DNA from: an uncultured Verrucomicrobia subdivision 3 bacterium
GTDB lineage: Bacteria; Verrucomicrobiota; Verrucomicrobiia; Limisphaerales; UBA11358
Assembly (NCBI GenBank): GCA_903835255.1
Contig: CAILMI010000049.1
Coordinates: forward strand, 1 to 64,000
Length of the DNA: 64,000 bases
Direction: 5' to 3'
A model generated the notes under the pieces. The model did no database searches and was not told where the DNA came from. It was given only the letters and a program-made list of their open reading frames with translations. Both the position numbers and the translations under genes were made by a program. This document shows positions 19,081-28,628 of the stretch, in pieces. How positions within the stretch are numbered: the stretch's first letter is position 1; each line of letters starts with the position of its first letter.

Positions 19081-20519
19081 ATCCCCCCCCACGTCAGGAT
19101 CGCGCCCTGGCCCTGGACGCTTTGCGCGGCCTGGCGATTCTGGCCATGCTGCTGTCGGGGCAGCTGCCATTCGATGCAAACGCGCTGCCTGCCTGGATGT
19201 ATCATGCGCAGGTTCCGCCCCCGCATTTTGTCTTTAATCCCAACCTGCCCGGCCTCACCTGGGTGGACCTGGTTTTCCCGTTCTTCCTCTTTGCAATGGG
19301 CGCTTCATTTCCGCTCGCGTTGTCGCGCCGGATGGAAAGCCAGGCGCCGCCCTGGAAGCTTTTTCTGTTCGTGGCGGAGCGGGGATTCCTGCTCGGCTTT
19401 TTTGCGCTGTTCGTGCAGCTCATCCGGCCCTACACGCTAAACCCTCATCCCGCAGCCGCCACCTGGCTGGCGGCGCTCCTGGGATTCTTTATTTTCTTTC
19501 CAATCCTCACGCGCCTGCCGGAGGGATGGTCGCGGATGCGGAAGATCTCCATCCGCGCCGCCGGGTGGCTCGCAGCCATTGTCTTCTGCCTGTGCGCCGT
19601 CTATCCCGACGGGTCCGGATTCAAGGTGACGCGCAGCGATATCATCATTATTGTGCTGACGAACATGGCTGTTTTTGGGTCGCTGCTGTGGATGGCCACG
19701 CGGGACAATCTGGCGCTGCGGCTGGGGGTGCTGGGAATTGTTTTCGCCATCCGCCTCTCGAATCTGCCCGCGCCTACCGAGGGCTGGGTGCATGACCTCT
19801 GGAGCGCCTCGCCGCTGCCGTGGATGTATCAGCTGTATTATCTCCAATACCTCTGCATTGTCATCCCCGGGACGATTGCGGGGGATTTGATTTTGAAGTG
19901 GGCGCGGCGGCCAATAGTGGCGGCAGACTCTGCCGCGCCGCCCGCTTGGACTTCGGGAAAATATCTGCTGCTTCTGCTGACCCTGATCGCGCTGCTCTTC
20001 TCCGTGCTGATAGGATTGAAAGTGCGCTGGCTAATGGAAACGACGCTGGCCGCCATCGCGCTAGGCGCCGCCGGGTGGAGGCTGTTACAAAAGCCGTTGA
20101 ATGACACCGAGCGGCTTTACCAGAAACTTTTCAACTGGGCGATTTATTGGCTGGTATTGGGTCTGGTCTTGGAACCGTATGAGGGCGGCATCAAAAAAGA
20201 TCATCCGACGCTGAGCTATTATTTTGTCACGTCGGGCCTCGCCCTCGGCGCCTACATCGGATTCTCGATCTGGATTGATGTGTTCCGGCGGAAGCGCGGG
20301 CTGGGCCTGCTGATCGGCAACGGACAGAACCCCATGATTGCCTATGCGGGCATCAATAATTTCATCACGCCGGTCCTCGCGCTCACCGGGGCCGGCGCGC
20401 TGCTGGCGCCGCTTGCGACCACCCCCTGGGGCGGCTTTTGCAAGGGAGCCCTCGTCACCGTGCTGATGGCGGTGACGGTAAATTTTCTGACCCGACGCAA
20501 GATTTTTTGGAGAACCTAA
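19077..20519 (+). CDS. DUF5009 / heparan-alpha-glucosaminide acetyltransferase-like membrane protein
   Basis: A 480-aa inner-membrane protein starting at a GTG that overlaps the upstream TGA (GTGA). The opening (LALDALRGLAILAMLLSG) matches the NagX/HGSNAT-type acyltransferase family, in which the first helix leads to a conserved His region. About ten hydrophobic helices follow, including GWLAAIVFCLCAVYP and MIAYAGINNF near the end. Related proteins pass acyl groups across the membrane to amino sugars or glycans. In this operon it may modify or process the glycan attacked by the GH92 enzyme; that is inference. Confidence 0.85.
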   Translation: MNPPPRQDRALALDALRGLAILAMLLSGQLPFDANALPAWMYHAQVPPPHFVFNPNLPGLTWVDLVFPFFLFAMGASFPLALSRRMESQAPPWKLFLFVAERGFLLGFFALFVQLIRPYTLNPHPAAATWLAALLGFFIFFPILTRLPEGWSRMRKISIRAAGWLAAIVFCLCAVYPDGSGFKVTRSDIIIIVLTNMAVFGSLLWMATRDNLALRLGVLGIVFAIRLSNLPAPTEGWVHDLWSASPLPWMYQLYYLQYLCIVIPGTIAGDLILKWARRPIVAADSAAPPAWTSGKYLLLLLTLIALLFSVLIGLKVRWLMETTLAAIALGAAGWRLLQKPLNDTERLYQKLFNWAIYWLVLGLVLEPYEGGIKKDHPTLSYYFVTSGLALGAYIGFSIWIDVFRRKRGLGLLIGNGQNPMIAYAGINNFITPVLALTGAGALLAPLATTPWGGFCKGALVTVLMAVTVNFLTRRKIFWRT

Positions 20520-20520
20520 T

Positions 20521-22251
20521 ATGAATGATTCTAAGAACCGATTCGGCCGCCGCCATTTTTTTAAAACCGCTGGACTGGCGCTGCCGCTCCTGGCCGGAGC
20601 GCCCGGCGCGCTGGCGGCCGGGGCGAATGATTCGGCGCCCAAGCCTGCGGGGAATTCCCGCGCCCGGGAGCTTGCCGCCGATCTGATCATTGCGGGCGGC
20701 GGCCTAGGCGGCTGTGCGGCGGCGCTGGCGGCGGCTCGCAATGGGCTGAGCGTCATTATCACGGAGGAAACCGACTGGATTGGCGGACAAATCACCCAGC
20801 AGGCGGTGCCGCCGGATGAAAATAAATGGATTGAAACATTTGGCGGGACTCAAAGCTACCAGCGGTTGCGCACCGGAATCCGGGATTATTATCGGCGGAA
20901 TTATCCGCTCACTGAAAAAGCGCGCGCCGACCTTCTTTTGAACCCCGGCAATTCCTGGGTCACCCGCATTGGCGGCGAGCCGCGCGTGGCCCTGGCGGTG
21001 CTTTATGAAATGCTCGCGCCCTATCTCGGAAACGGGCGCATCACCCTTTTGCTCCAGCACAAGCCCGTGTCCGCGGCGACCCGCGGCGACAGGGTTGAAG
21101 CCCTTGCCGTTCGAGATCTGGAATCGGGTCATGAGATCGTTTTGCGCGCGCCGTTTTTCGTGGACGCCACCGAGCAGGGCGACTTGCTCCCGCTGACCCA
21201 GACGGAATATGTCCTCGGCGCCGAAGCCAAGTCGGACACGCACGAGCCGCACGCCAAAGACAAGGCCGAGCCCCACAATCTGCAGGGATTCACTTTTTGC
21301 TATGCGATGGACTATCTCGCGGGCGAGGATCACACGATTGAAAAGCCGAGCGATTATGCGTTCTGGCGCGACTTTATCATGACCACGGATTCGGCTAAAA
21401 AGCCGTATCGCTTTTTGAGTTTTGAAGAAGCCGACTCCAAGAAAATCGGCTTTGATCCCCAGGCGCGCAAAGGCTTCTGGACGTATCGCCGCATCGCGGA
21501 CCGCGACCTCTTTGCTCCGGGGTTTTACGGGGGCGATTTGACCATCGTGAATTGGCCGCAGAACGATTACTCCTTCGGCCTGATCTGCGACGTCAGCGAG
21601 GCTGAGGCAAAGAAGCACTTGGACCGGGCCAAGCAGCTCAGCCTGTCTTTATTTTACTGGCTGCAGACCGCTGCCCCGCGCACCGATGGGGGCACGGGCT
21701 GGAAGGGGTTGCGCTTGCGCCCCGATGTGGTTGGCACCGAGGACGGGCTTGCCCAGTACCCCTACATTCGCGAAGCGCGACGCATCAAGGCGGAGTTCAC
21801 CGTTTTGGAGCAGCATGTCACGACCGAAGCGCGCATGCAGGAAACCGGTCTCCCGAAAAACGAGGTCCGCGCCGCGCCATTTGCCGACACCGTGGGCATT
21901 GGCTGTTACCGGATGGATTTGCACATCACCACCACCGGCGACCACGGGGCTTACGGCAGCACCCTGCCGTTTCAGATTCCCCTGGGCGCGCTGATCCCGC
22001 AGCGGGTGGAAAATCTTCTGCCCGCCTGCAAAAATCTCGGGGTCACCCATCTCACCAACGGCTGCTACCGGCTGCATCCGGTGGAGTGGAATGTGGGCGA
22101 GTCCGCCGGCACGCTGGCGGCATTTTGTCACGCGCAGAAAAAAACCCCGCGCGAGGTGAGGGCCAAGCCCGAGCTGCTGGCTGCGCTCCAGAAATTATTG
22201 CGCAACGACGGGGTGCGCCTGGAATGGCCCAAAGAAGTCGGGCCGGTCTGA
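20521..22251 (+). CDS. Exported FAD-dependent oxidoreductase (FAD_oxidored family)
   Basis: A 576-aa protein starting one base after the previous stop. It has a twin-arginine-like signal (FGRRHFFKTAGLALPLLAG), then the FAD-binding GGGLGGCAAALAAARNG and the family signature (TDWIGGQITQQAVPPDE). A late block (QIPLGALIPQRVENLLPACKN, quoted as QIPLGALIPQ and VENLLPACKN) is also typical. The family is large in Verrucomicrobia and Bacteroidetes glycan loci. Its substrates are largely unknown; sugar or polyol oxidation is assumed. It should be periplasmic. Confidence 0.92.
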   Translation: MNDSKNRFGRRHFFKTAGLALPLLAGAPGALAAGANDSAPKPAGNSRARELAADLIIAGGGLGGCAAALAAARNGLSVIITEETDWIGGQITQQAVPPDENKWIETFGGTQSYQRLRTGIRDYYRRNYPLTEKARADLLLNPGNSWVTRIGGEPRVALAVLYEMLAPYLGNGRITLLLQHKPVSAATRGDRVEALAVRDLESGHEIVLRAPFFVDATEQGDLLPLTQTEYVLGAEAKSDTHEPHAKDKAEPHNLQGFTFCYAMDYLAGEDHTIEKPSDYAFWRDFIMTTDSAKKPYRFLSFEEADSKKIGFDPQARKGFWTYRRIADRDLFAPGFYGGDLTIVNWPQNDYSFGLICDVSEAEAKKHLDRAKQLSLSLFYWLQTAAPRTDGGTGWKGLRLRPDVVGTEDGLAQYPYIREARRIKAEFTVLEQHVTTEARMQETGLPKNEVRAAPFADTVGIGCYRMDLHITTTGDHGAYGSTLPFQIPLGALIPQRVENLLPACKNLGVTHLTNGCYRLHPVEWNVGESAGTLAAFCHAQKKTPREVRAKPELLAALQKLLRNDGVRLEWPKEVGPV

Positions 22252-22252
22252 A

Positions 22253-24997
22253 GTGAAATCGGTTAAAAGAATATTTCTACTGACGTTGGCTTTGGGCGGC
22301 TGCCTGAAGCCGATTTGCGGAGCCCCCATTTCTGTGGATGCCGATATTTGTGTCTACGGCGGCACTTCCGGCGGTGTGGCGGCGGCGGTGGCAGCGGCGC
22401 GCCTGGGCAAATCCGTCGCCCTCGTTTCGCTGAACAACCATCTCGGCGGCATGTCCGCAAGCGGATTGGGCGTGACAGATATCGGGCCGGGCAATGATTA
22501 CAGCTATCTGGGGGGGATTTCGCGCGAGTTTTACACCCGCGTCGGTGCGGCATACGGCTCCACCAATCCGGTCATCTGGTTTGAGCCGAATGTCGCCGAA
22601 ACTGTTTTCTGGCAAATGGCCACCAACGCGGGCGTGAAAGTTTACAACAGCCTGCTGCTTTCATCCGCGCTCGTGGTCAGCAACCGGATCACGCAGATAT
22701 CCATGCAGGACGGCTCGGTTTTTCGAGCCAAGGAGTTCATTGATACCACATATGAGGGCGACCTGATGGCAGCGGCAGGCGTGGCCTTTACCTGGGGCCG
22801 CGAAGGCACCAATGCGTACAATGAGTCTCTGGCGGGCATTCGATCGGCGGGGGGCACTTACAATTACGACCCGTATGTGATTGCCGGGAATGCGGCGAGC
22901 GGCCTGCTGCCCCTGGTCAACACGACCAATGGCGGCACGGTGGGCAATGGCGACCAGCGGTTGCAGGCCTACAATTTCCGCCTCTGCCTGACTCAAACTG
23001 CAACCAACAAAATTGCCATTGGCCCGCCTTCAGGGTACTCGGAGGCAAACTATGAGCTGGTGCGCCGCTATGTTGCGGCGCGCGTGGCGGCGAGCGCCTC
23101 CACGGCGTTAAATAAACTGATTGATGTTCAGACCATCATTCCCAATGGCAAGACCGATATCAACGCGAACGGCGAACTGTCCACGGATTACGTCGGCTAC
23201 AACTATACCTGGGCGACGAACACGTATGCGGGGCGGGAAGTCATCCGCCAGGCGCATGAGAATTACCTCCGCGGTCTGCTTTACTTTTATGCGACCAGCA
23301 CAAACGTCCCTGCAAGCTTGAACGCCGAGGCGTCGTCTTGGGGTCTGGCCAAGGATGAGTTCACGGATAACGGCGGCTGGCCCTGGCAGATTTACGTCCG
23401 CGAGGCGCGCCGCATGGTGAGCGATTATGTCATGACGCAATCGAACTGCGAGGCGCGCGTGACGGCGCCGGATGGCATCTGCCTCGCCCGCTATAACATT
23501 GATTCGCATGGCGTCCAGCGCGTGGCGGCGAGCGGAAATTCCCGCTGGGAAGGCAGCATTGGAGGGACGCCCCCCTATCCGTATCCCATCAGCTATCGTT
23601 CCATCATTCCCCGCAGCAATGAATGCCAGAATGTGTTCAGCACCTTTGCGCTGTCGGCGAGCCATGTCGCCTTCGCCTCCTGCCGCATGGAGCCGGTCTT
23701 CATGATGATAAGCCAGAGCGCGGGCACGGCGGCGGCGTTTGCGATCGATGACGCGGTGGCGGTCCAAAATCTGAATTACAGCAAGCTTGCCGCTCAGCTG
23801 CGCGCAGATGGGCAATTGCTTTCATGGACGGCAGCGACCTCAGCCACTAATGGAATTATTTTGGATCAGGATACCGTGCCCGGCACCACAAATTCGGGCG
23901 GGTGGACACCCGGGTCCAATGCCGGGGGATGGAATGGAAATTACCTGCTGGATGGCATCGGCGTGAACAAGCCCACTCGCTGGGTGCGTTATGCGCCGAC
24001 GCTGCCGACGAACGGCACCTATGAAGTTTATGCGTGGTGGGTGGAATCCAGCAACCGCGCCACGAATACGATATACGACATTGTCCATGCTTCCGGAACA
24101 AACCGCGTGCTGGTGAACCAGCGCCTGAGTAGCAGCGGATGGTACAAGCTGATGACGACCAATTTTGTGCAGGGTCAGACCAATGGCGTCATCATCCGCA
24201 ATGATGGCACTCCGACAAATAATTATGTCGTCGCCGACGCCGTTCGCTTTCTTGGTGTCGGTTCCGCAGCGCTGCTGCCGGCGCTGACGGTTGAGATTGT
24301 CGCCAGCGATGCGGCGGCGGGGGGGGGTGGGTCGAATCCTGGGCGCTTTGCAATTGTGCGCAGCGGCGATACGAATGCGGCGGTGACGGTGGCTTATTCT
24401 GTGGCCGGCACGGCTGTTCCGGGTGTGGATTACGCGGCCTTGCCCGGGAGCATCACGCTGCCGGTCGGCATCGCCTCCACCAACCTGATGGTATCGCCGC
24501 TGGGAAATAATCTTGGGACCAATCAGGCGACGGTGATTGCGAAGCTCACGTCATCCGCGAATTATACACTGACCGCGCTGACCAACGCGACGGTGGTCAT
24601 CGCGGATCGTCCGGTGAATATCTGGCAGCGCGCGAATTTTACGGCGGCAGAATTAACTAATGCCGCCGTGAGCGGCGACGCCGCCAATCCGGACCGTGAC
24701 GGAGCGCCCAACCTGATGGAGTATGCGATGGGAACCCTGCCGAAGCTGGCGGAGGCGAATCTCATTTCCCCCCGATCTAGCAATGGCTTGTTTACTGTAA
24801 GCTATCCGCTTTCCAAGGCCGCGGCGGATGTGTCGCTCACGCCGGAGTGGTCCTCCAATCTGTTCACGTGGCTTTCGGGCACCAATTATTTAAAAGTCGT
24901 CAGCGTGCTCGATCAGGTCACCAATCAAATCATCACCCTCCAGCCAGTGGCGCCGGTGCCATCGGGATTTATCCGCTTCAGCGCGTCGCGGCTCTGA
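22253..24997 (+). CDS. Secreted modular FAD-dependent oxidoreductase
   Basis: A 914-aa protein with GTG start one base after the previous stop. Modules in order: signal peptide (to about 24); FAD_oxidored core (28-530: DICVYGGTSGGVAAAVAAAR, HLGGMSASGLGVTD); a golvesin-C/Xly-like beta domain (about 535-675: GYNGNYLLDG-like GGWNGNYLLDG, RWVRYAPTLPTNGTYEVYAW); a Calx-beta-like domain (about 680-780); and a C-terminal segment with a calcium-type loop (NPDRDGAPNLMEYAMGTLP). The last part recurs on verrucomicrobial secreted proteins and may anchor or sort it. The add-on domains suggest binding to polysaccharide or the cell surface. It is paralogous in its core to the preceding gene. Confidence 0.9.
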   Translation: MKSVKRIFLLTLALGGCLKPICGAPISVDADICVYGGTSGGVAAAVAAARLGKSVALVSLNNHLGGMSASGLGVTDIGPGNDYSYLGGISREFYTRVGAAYGSTNPVIWFEPNVAETVFWQMATNAGVKVYNSLLLSSALVVSNRITQISMQDGSVFRAKEFIDTTYEGDLMAAAGVAFTWGREGTNAYNESLAGIRSAGGTYNYDPYVIAGNAASGLLPLVNTTNGGTVGNGDQRLQAYNFRLCLTQTATNKIAIGPPSGYSEANYELVRRYVAARVAASASTALNKLIDVQTIIPNGKTDINANGELSTDYVGYNYTWATNTYAGREVIRQAHENYLRGLLYFYATSTNVPASLNAEASSWGLAKDEFTDNGGWPWQIYVREARRMVSDYVMTQSNCEARVTAPDGICLARYNIDSHGVQRVAASGNSRWEGSIGGTPPYPYPISYRSIIPRSNECQNVFSTFALSASHVAFASCRMEPVFMMISQSAGTAAAFAIDDAVAVQNLNYSKLAAQLRADGQLLSWTAATSATNGIILDQDTVPGTTNSGGWTPGSNAGGWNGNYLLDGIGVNKPTRWVRYAPTLPTNGTYEVYAWWVESSNRATNTIYDIVHASGTNRVLVNQRLSSSGWYKLMTTNFVQGQTNGVIIRNDGTPTNNYVVADAVRFLGVGSAALLPALTVEIVASDAAAGGGGSNPGRFAIVRSGDTNAAVTVAYSVAGTAVPGVDYAALPGSITLPVGIASTNLMVSPLGNNLGTNQATVIAKLTSSANYTLTALTNATVVIADRPVNIWQRANFTAAELTNAAVSGDAANPDRDGAPNLMEYAMGTLPKLAEANLISPRSSNGLFTVSYPLSKAAADVSLTPEWSSNLFTWLSGTNYLKVVSVLDQVTNQIITLQPVAPVPSGFIRFSASRL

Positions 24998-25014
24998 GCT
25001 TTCCGCTGCCTTTT

Positions 25015-27285
25015 ATGAAGACACTCTCCTGTTCTACGATGAGCCCCGCCCGCCTGAAGAATTTTTTCCGCAGCGCGGGTCTCGGGATTGCGATGGTCTT
25101 CCAGCCCGCATGGTGCTGGGCGGCTCCTCAGCCGGCGGGCGAGGCTTTGCCGCTGGTGGGCACGGGCGGGCATGGCCACACGTATCCGGGGGCAACGGTG
25201 CCCTTTGGCTTTGTGCAGCTGAGTCCGGACACTCGCACCAAGGGCTGGGATGCCTGCGCGGGTTATCATTTTGATGATGCGACGATATTAGGATTCAGCC
25301 ACACGCATATTTCCGGAACCGGTGTGGCGGATCTAGGCGATGTGCTCGTCCTGCCCGTCACCGGTGAACTGGCGGGCCGCCTCGCCTGCGAACGGTTTCA
25401 ATCCCCCTTTTCACACGACCAGGAAGTGGCGGAGCCGGGTTATTACCGGGTCCGGCTGGAGAAATACGATGTGCTGGCGGAATTGACCGCCACGGAGCAC
25501 GCGGGAATGCATCGCTACACATTTCCGGATTCGGCGCGGAGCCACTGCTTGATTGACCTGGTTCACGGCCTTGGAAACAAGCCGACCGACGCGGGGTTGA
25601 AGATTGAGAATTCCACTCTCCTCACCGGGTTCCGCCGCAGCGACGGCTGGGCGAAGGGGAAGGCGGTGTATTTTGCCATCGAAACCTCCGTGCCATTGAA
25701 AAACTACGGTTTGGAGCTCGATGGGAAGAGGCTGGCGCCGGATGCCTCGGAAGCCCGCGGCAAAAATATCCGCGGCCAGTTTGAGTTTCAGCTGCCGCCG
25801 GGCGGGCAGCTTCTCCTGCGAGTGGGCCTTTCGCCCACCAGCGTGGAGGCGGCCCGGCAAAATTTAAAAGCGGAGATGGACTCGTGGGATTTTGACGGCG
25901 TGCGGGCTGCGGCCGGGCGTCGCTGGAACGAGGCCCTGTCGCGTATCCGGATCGAATCTTCCAATCCCCAGATCCGCCAGACGTTTTATTCGGCCGCTTA
26001 TCACACATTGACGGAGCCGGTCCTCTACAATAACGCCGACGGTTCCTATCCCGGTCCGGACGGAAAAATCCATGCCGGTGATGGATTCCAATATTATTCC
26101 ACCTTTTCATTGTGGGACACGTTTCGCGCCGAGCATCCGCTTCTGACGCTCACGCAGCCGGAGCGGGTCGATGATTTTATCCGCACGCTGCTGGCCTTTT
26201 ACCAGCAGTCGCCGGAGCGCTTGCTGCCGCTGTGGCCTCTGGCCGGCATCGAAACCGGCTGCATGATCGGCTATCATTCCATCCCTGTGATTGTGGACGC
26301 GTGGCAAAAAGGCTTTCGCAATTACGATGCGGCCCTCGCGTATCAGGCGATGCGCGCTACGGCCAGCAGCGGGCGCCATCATCAGGAGGAATACCAAAAG
26401 CTCGGGTATGTTCCGGCAGTGAACGGCAAATCATTTTATGCGACCGCGCGAACGCTTGAATTCTGCTATGATGACTGGTGTCTTGCGCAGATGGCTGCGG
26501 CCCTCGGCAAAACTGATGACGCAAAATTATTTGAGCGCCGCGCCCAGAATTTCACCAACGTCTTTGATGCCGGGACGGGGTTTTTCCGGGGGAAGACCGC
26601 TGAGGGAACTTTCCGTGAGCCGTTTAATCCCAGAGCGGTTTCGTTTGACGACTATATCGAAGCGAATGCGTGGCAGTATGCGTTTGCAGTTCCGCACGAT
26701 GTTCCCGGCATGATCCGGCTTTATGGCGGGCCGGAGGCGTTTGTTCAAAAGCTGGATGCGCTTTTTAACGCGGATTCGCAGGTGGACCAGTACCTTATCG
26801 ATGTCTCCGGCCTGGTGGGCCAGTACGCTCACGGCAACGAGCCCTGTCATCACGTGGCCTATCTCTACAACCGAGCCGGGGCGCCCTGGAAGACGCAGCA
26901 GCGGGTCCGGCAGATCCAGCTGACGCAATACGACAATTCGCCGGAGGGCATCTGCGGCAATGATGATTGCGGTCAGATGTCGGCGTGGTACGTGTGGAGC
27001 GCGATGGGGCTGTACCCCCTGAACCCTGCCGCCGGGCGGTATGAAATCGGGAGTCCGCTGGTGGAGAAGGCGCAGATCCAGCTGGATCCCCAATATTATC
27101 CCGGCCGCACTTTCACCATTATCGCCCACCATGTCTCTCGCCAGAATGGCTATATTCAATCTGCCAAACTCAACGGCCAGCCGCTGAATCGGTCGTGGAT
27201 CAGCCATTCAGAACTCGCTGCCGGCGGCACGCTGGAGTTTGAGATGGGTATACAACCCAATAAATCTTGGGGAACTGAAAACTAA
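25015..27285 (+). CDS. GH92-family alpha-mannosidase-like glycoside hydrolase
   Basis: About 756 aa from the ATG at 25015, 17 bases after the previous stop; the open frame extends upstream but overlaps that gene. A signal peptide ends near WCWAAPQ. GH92 hallmarks: VGTGGHGHTYPGATVPFG, QLSPDTRTKGWDACAGYH, GFSHTHISGTGVADLGD, IETGCMIGYHSIPVI and GNDDCGQMSAWYVWSAMGLY, which holds the acidic catalytic residues and a calcium site. GH92 enzymes are exo-acting, calcium-dependent alpha-mannosidases on N-glycans, mannoproteins or phosphomannans. This supplies the only clear substrate clue in the operon: an alpha-mannose-containing glycan. Confidence 0.95.
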   Translation: MKTLSCSTMSPARLKNFFRSAGLGIAMVFQPAWCWAAPQPAGEALPLVGTGGHGHTYPGATVPFGFVQLSPDTRTKGWDACAGYHFDDATILGFSHTHISGTGVADLGDVLVLPVTGELAGRLACERFQSPFSHDQEVAEPGYYRVRLEKYDVLAELTATEHAGMHRYTFPDSARSHCLIDLVHGLGNKPTDAGLKIENSTLLTGFRRSDGWAKGKAVYFAIETSVPLKNYGLELDGKRLAPDASEARGKNIRGQFEFQLPPGGQLLLRVGLSPTSVEAARQNLKAEMDSWDFDGVRAAAGRRWNEALSRIRIESSNPQIRQTFYSAAYHTLTEPVLYNNADGSYPGPDGKIHAGDGFQYYSTFSLWDTFRAEHPLLTLTQPERVDDFIRTLLAFYQQSPERLLPLWPLAGIETGCMIGYHSIPVIVDAWQKGFRNYDAALAYQAMRATASSGRHHQEEYQKLGYVPAVNGKSFYATARTLEFCYDDWCLAQMAAALGKTDDAKLFERRAQNFTNVFDAGTGFFRGKTAEGTFREPFNPRAVSFDDYIEANAWQYAFAVPHDVPGMIRLYGGPEAFVQKLDALFNADSQVDQYLIDVSGLVGQYAHGNEPCHHVAYLYNRAGAPWKTQQRVRQIQLTQYDNSPEGICGNDDCGQMSAWYVWSAMGLYPLNPAAGRYEIGSPLVEKAQIQLDPQYYPGRTFTIIAHHVSRQNGYIQSAKLNGQPLNRSWISHSELAAGGTLEFEMGIQPNKSWGTEN

Positions 27286-27619
27286 TAGTAGTTCCTGGCA
27301 ACTTTGTGTCAGGTAGGGCGCGTCACTCCGTGCGCGCCGTCTCCGGGCCTAAGGTGACGCGGGTTGGCAACCGCCGGCGGGCAGGGGACTGCCCGCCCTA
27401 CCTGCCGATGTGCCACGGTTAAGTTCAACTGTCCTATTTCGGCGTTTTGGGGCTATAATATTTATATTGAAAGAAGGCGTCCGTCCGGGCGTATTCATAG
27501 GTAAGCACCTTTGGGGATTAATAAGGATACCCAACGGAGCCTGGTTTGCAGCTTCGCACTTAAGGAGGTCGAGCGGGGGTTTGGGGAGATGAGGCCTGAA
27601 GGAGTGCGGGGTTGTTTTT
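27286..27619. other. Intergenic region with family A repeat
   Basis: About 330 bases. The repeat fills 27312-27404; beyond it is AT-richer sequence (ggctataatatttatattg, near 27451) that may hold the promoter of the next gene. No gene seen. Confidence 0.5.
27312..27404 (+). repeat. Family A dispersed palindromic repeat (MITE-like)
   Basis: Nearly identical over its 93 bp to the copy at 208-300, 27 kb away, and in the same orientation. It has the same ggtagggcg/cgccctacc tips. Confidence 0.88.
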
Positions 27620-28141
27620 ATGAAATACGCTGACAAAAAGCTACCGCAGGGACGGAAATTGACTGTTTTCGTCTTGGACGATGCGTCCCCGGGTTTTTAT
27701 GAGAGTCTGGGACAAGTCTATATCGGCCTGGCGCAATTCCGGAAATTGAGGAATGCCGATGCGGCGCTGGCGGAGTTATCCGAAACCGATCCTGACATTT
27801 TGATTATCAATCTAAACCATCCCGGGCTGGATGCGTTGAGTCTGTTAAGGTCCCTCGCCCTCAAAAAGGTCCGGTACCCCCTGCTATTGGTCACGGCAGC
27901 CGACACCTTGGAATTGTATGAGAATTTTTGTTGGAACGAATATCCCCGGCTGAATGTGGTCTTGATGGAAAAACTGAATGAAGGGGAATTATTTTACCAG
28001 CACCTGGCCCGTTGCATCGCCCGCTTGTCCACCCAGTTTGAACCTGTTGAGGCACCCCCGTTGGCCGTGGCCCCGACCCTCTTTTCAGGGGGCGCCCCGT
28101 CGGTGAATCCATCCGTCCCCGGGAATTCCCATCCGACCTGA
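27620..28141 (+). CDS. Degenerate receiver-like protein
   Basis: A 173-aa protein. Residues about 14-135 follow the receiver pattern: acidic pair in VFVLDDASP, beta3 DILIINLNHPGLDALSLL and beta4 YPLLLVTAADT. The phospho-acceptor Asp is replaced by Asn in INLNH, and the usual Lys-Pro is absent (VVLMEKLN). A Pro/Gly-rich tail of about 35 residues follows. No output domain. It is probably a phosphorylation-independent partner or decoy. It stands alone between the glycan operon and the leftward ilv genes. Confidence 0.7.
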   Translation: MKYADKKLPQGRKLTVFVLDDASPGFYESLGQVYIGLAQFRKLRNADAALAELSETDPDILIINLNHPGLDALSLLRSLALKKVRYPLLLVTAADTLELYENFCWNEYPRLNVVLMEKLNEGELFYQHLARCIARLSTQFEPVEAPPLAVAPTLFSGGAPSVNPSVPGNSHPT

Positions 28142-28258
28142 AATTGGCCGTGACCAAGCGGGGGCCATTACGGCCGGCGCAGTTTTCATCCGTCCGGTTC
28201 GACTACCTTTTTCCGGCGCCCTCACCTTTCGTTTGGATTGGTTGCCAGAGGGGTCGTA

Positions 28259-28495
28259 TCACTTCTCGTCCGCGCCGGACTCCGCCCCCTTGCCTTTGCC
28301 GTGATTCAGGTTGATGAACTGCCGGGTTTCGGCAATGTGCCCTACGATGTTGAACCGGCCGATCGGCTCTTTTTTTGCAGCCTCCCAAGCGTCGCCGGTG
28401 GCGCCGAAGTCTTTGCCTTTCAGGGCGTTTTTTGTCCATTGGTGGGAGCTGGTGAGGTATTCCAGCTTCTCCGCGTCTTCGATCAGGATGTTCAT
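28259..28495 (-). CDS. Small conserved-looking hypothetical protein
   Basis: A 78-aa acidic/basic soluble protein from the ATG at 28495 (MNILIEDAEKLEYLTS). The codon pattern and the ordered sequence (QWTKNALKGKDFGAT, then IGRFNIVGHIAETRQFINLNH) look like a genuine compact domain. I recall similar small orphan proteins in environmental bacteria but cannot name a family or function. It lies downstream of ilvC on the same strand, behind a terminator, so it is probably transcribed separately. Confidence 0.55.
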   Translation of the reverse strand: MNILIEDAEKLEYLTSSHQWTKNALKGKDFGATGDAWEAAKKEPIGRFNIVGHIAETRQFINLNHGKGKGAESGADEK

Positions 28496-28573
28496 GAGCG
28501 GGTAATTTACCAGAGGCGCCCGAACGGGGCGCATGCAATCCGCGATTATTTTTGCGGATCCAAGCGCCGCGGG

Positions 28574-28609
28574 AAAAGAAAAAAGCCGCCGGATGACTCC
28601 GGCGGCTTT
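28574..28609 (-). terminator. Rho-independent terminator of ilvNC
   Basis: A perfect 12-bp stem (aaagccgccgga / tccggcggcttt) with a tgac loop, followed on the minus strand by a T-rich run. It lies 20 bases after the ilvC stop. Confidence 0.9.
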
Positions 28610-28628
28610 GCGTTTAAAATGGGATCGG

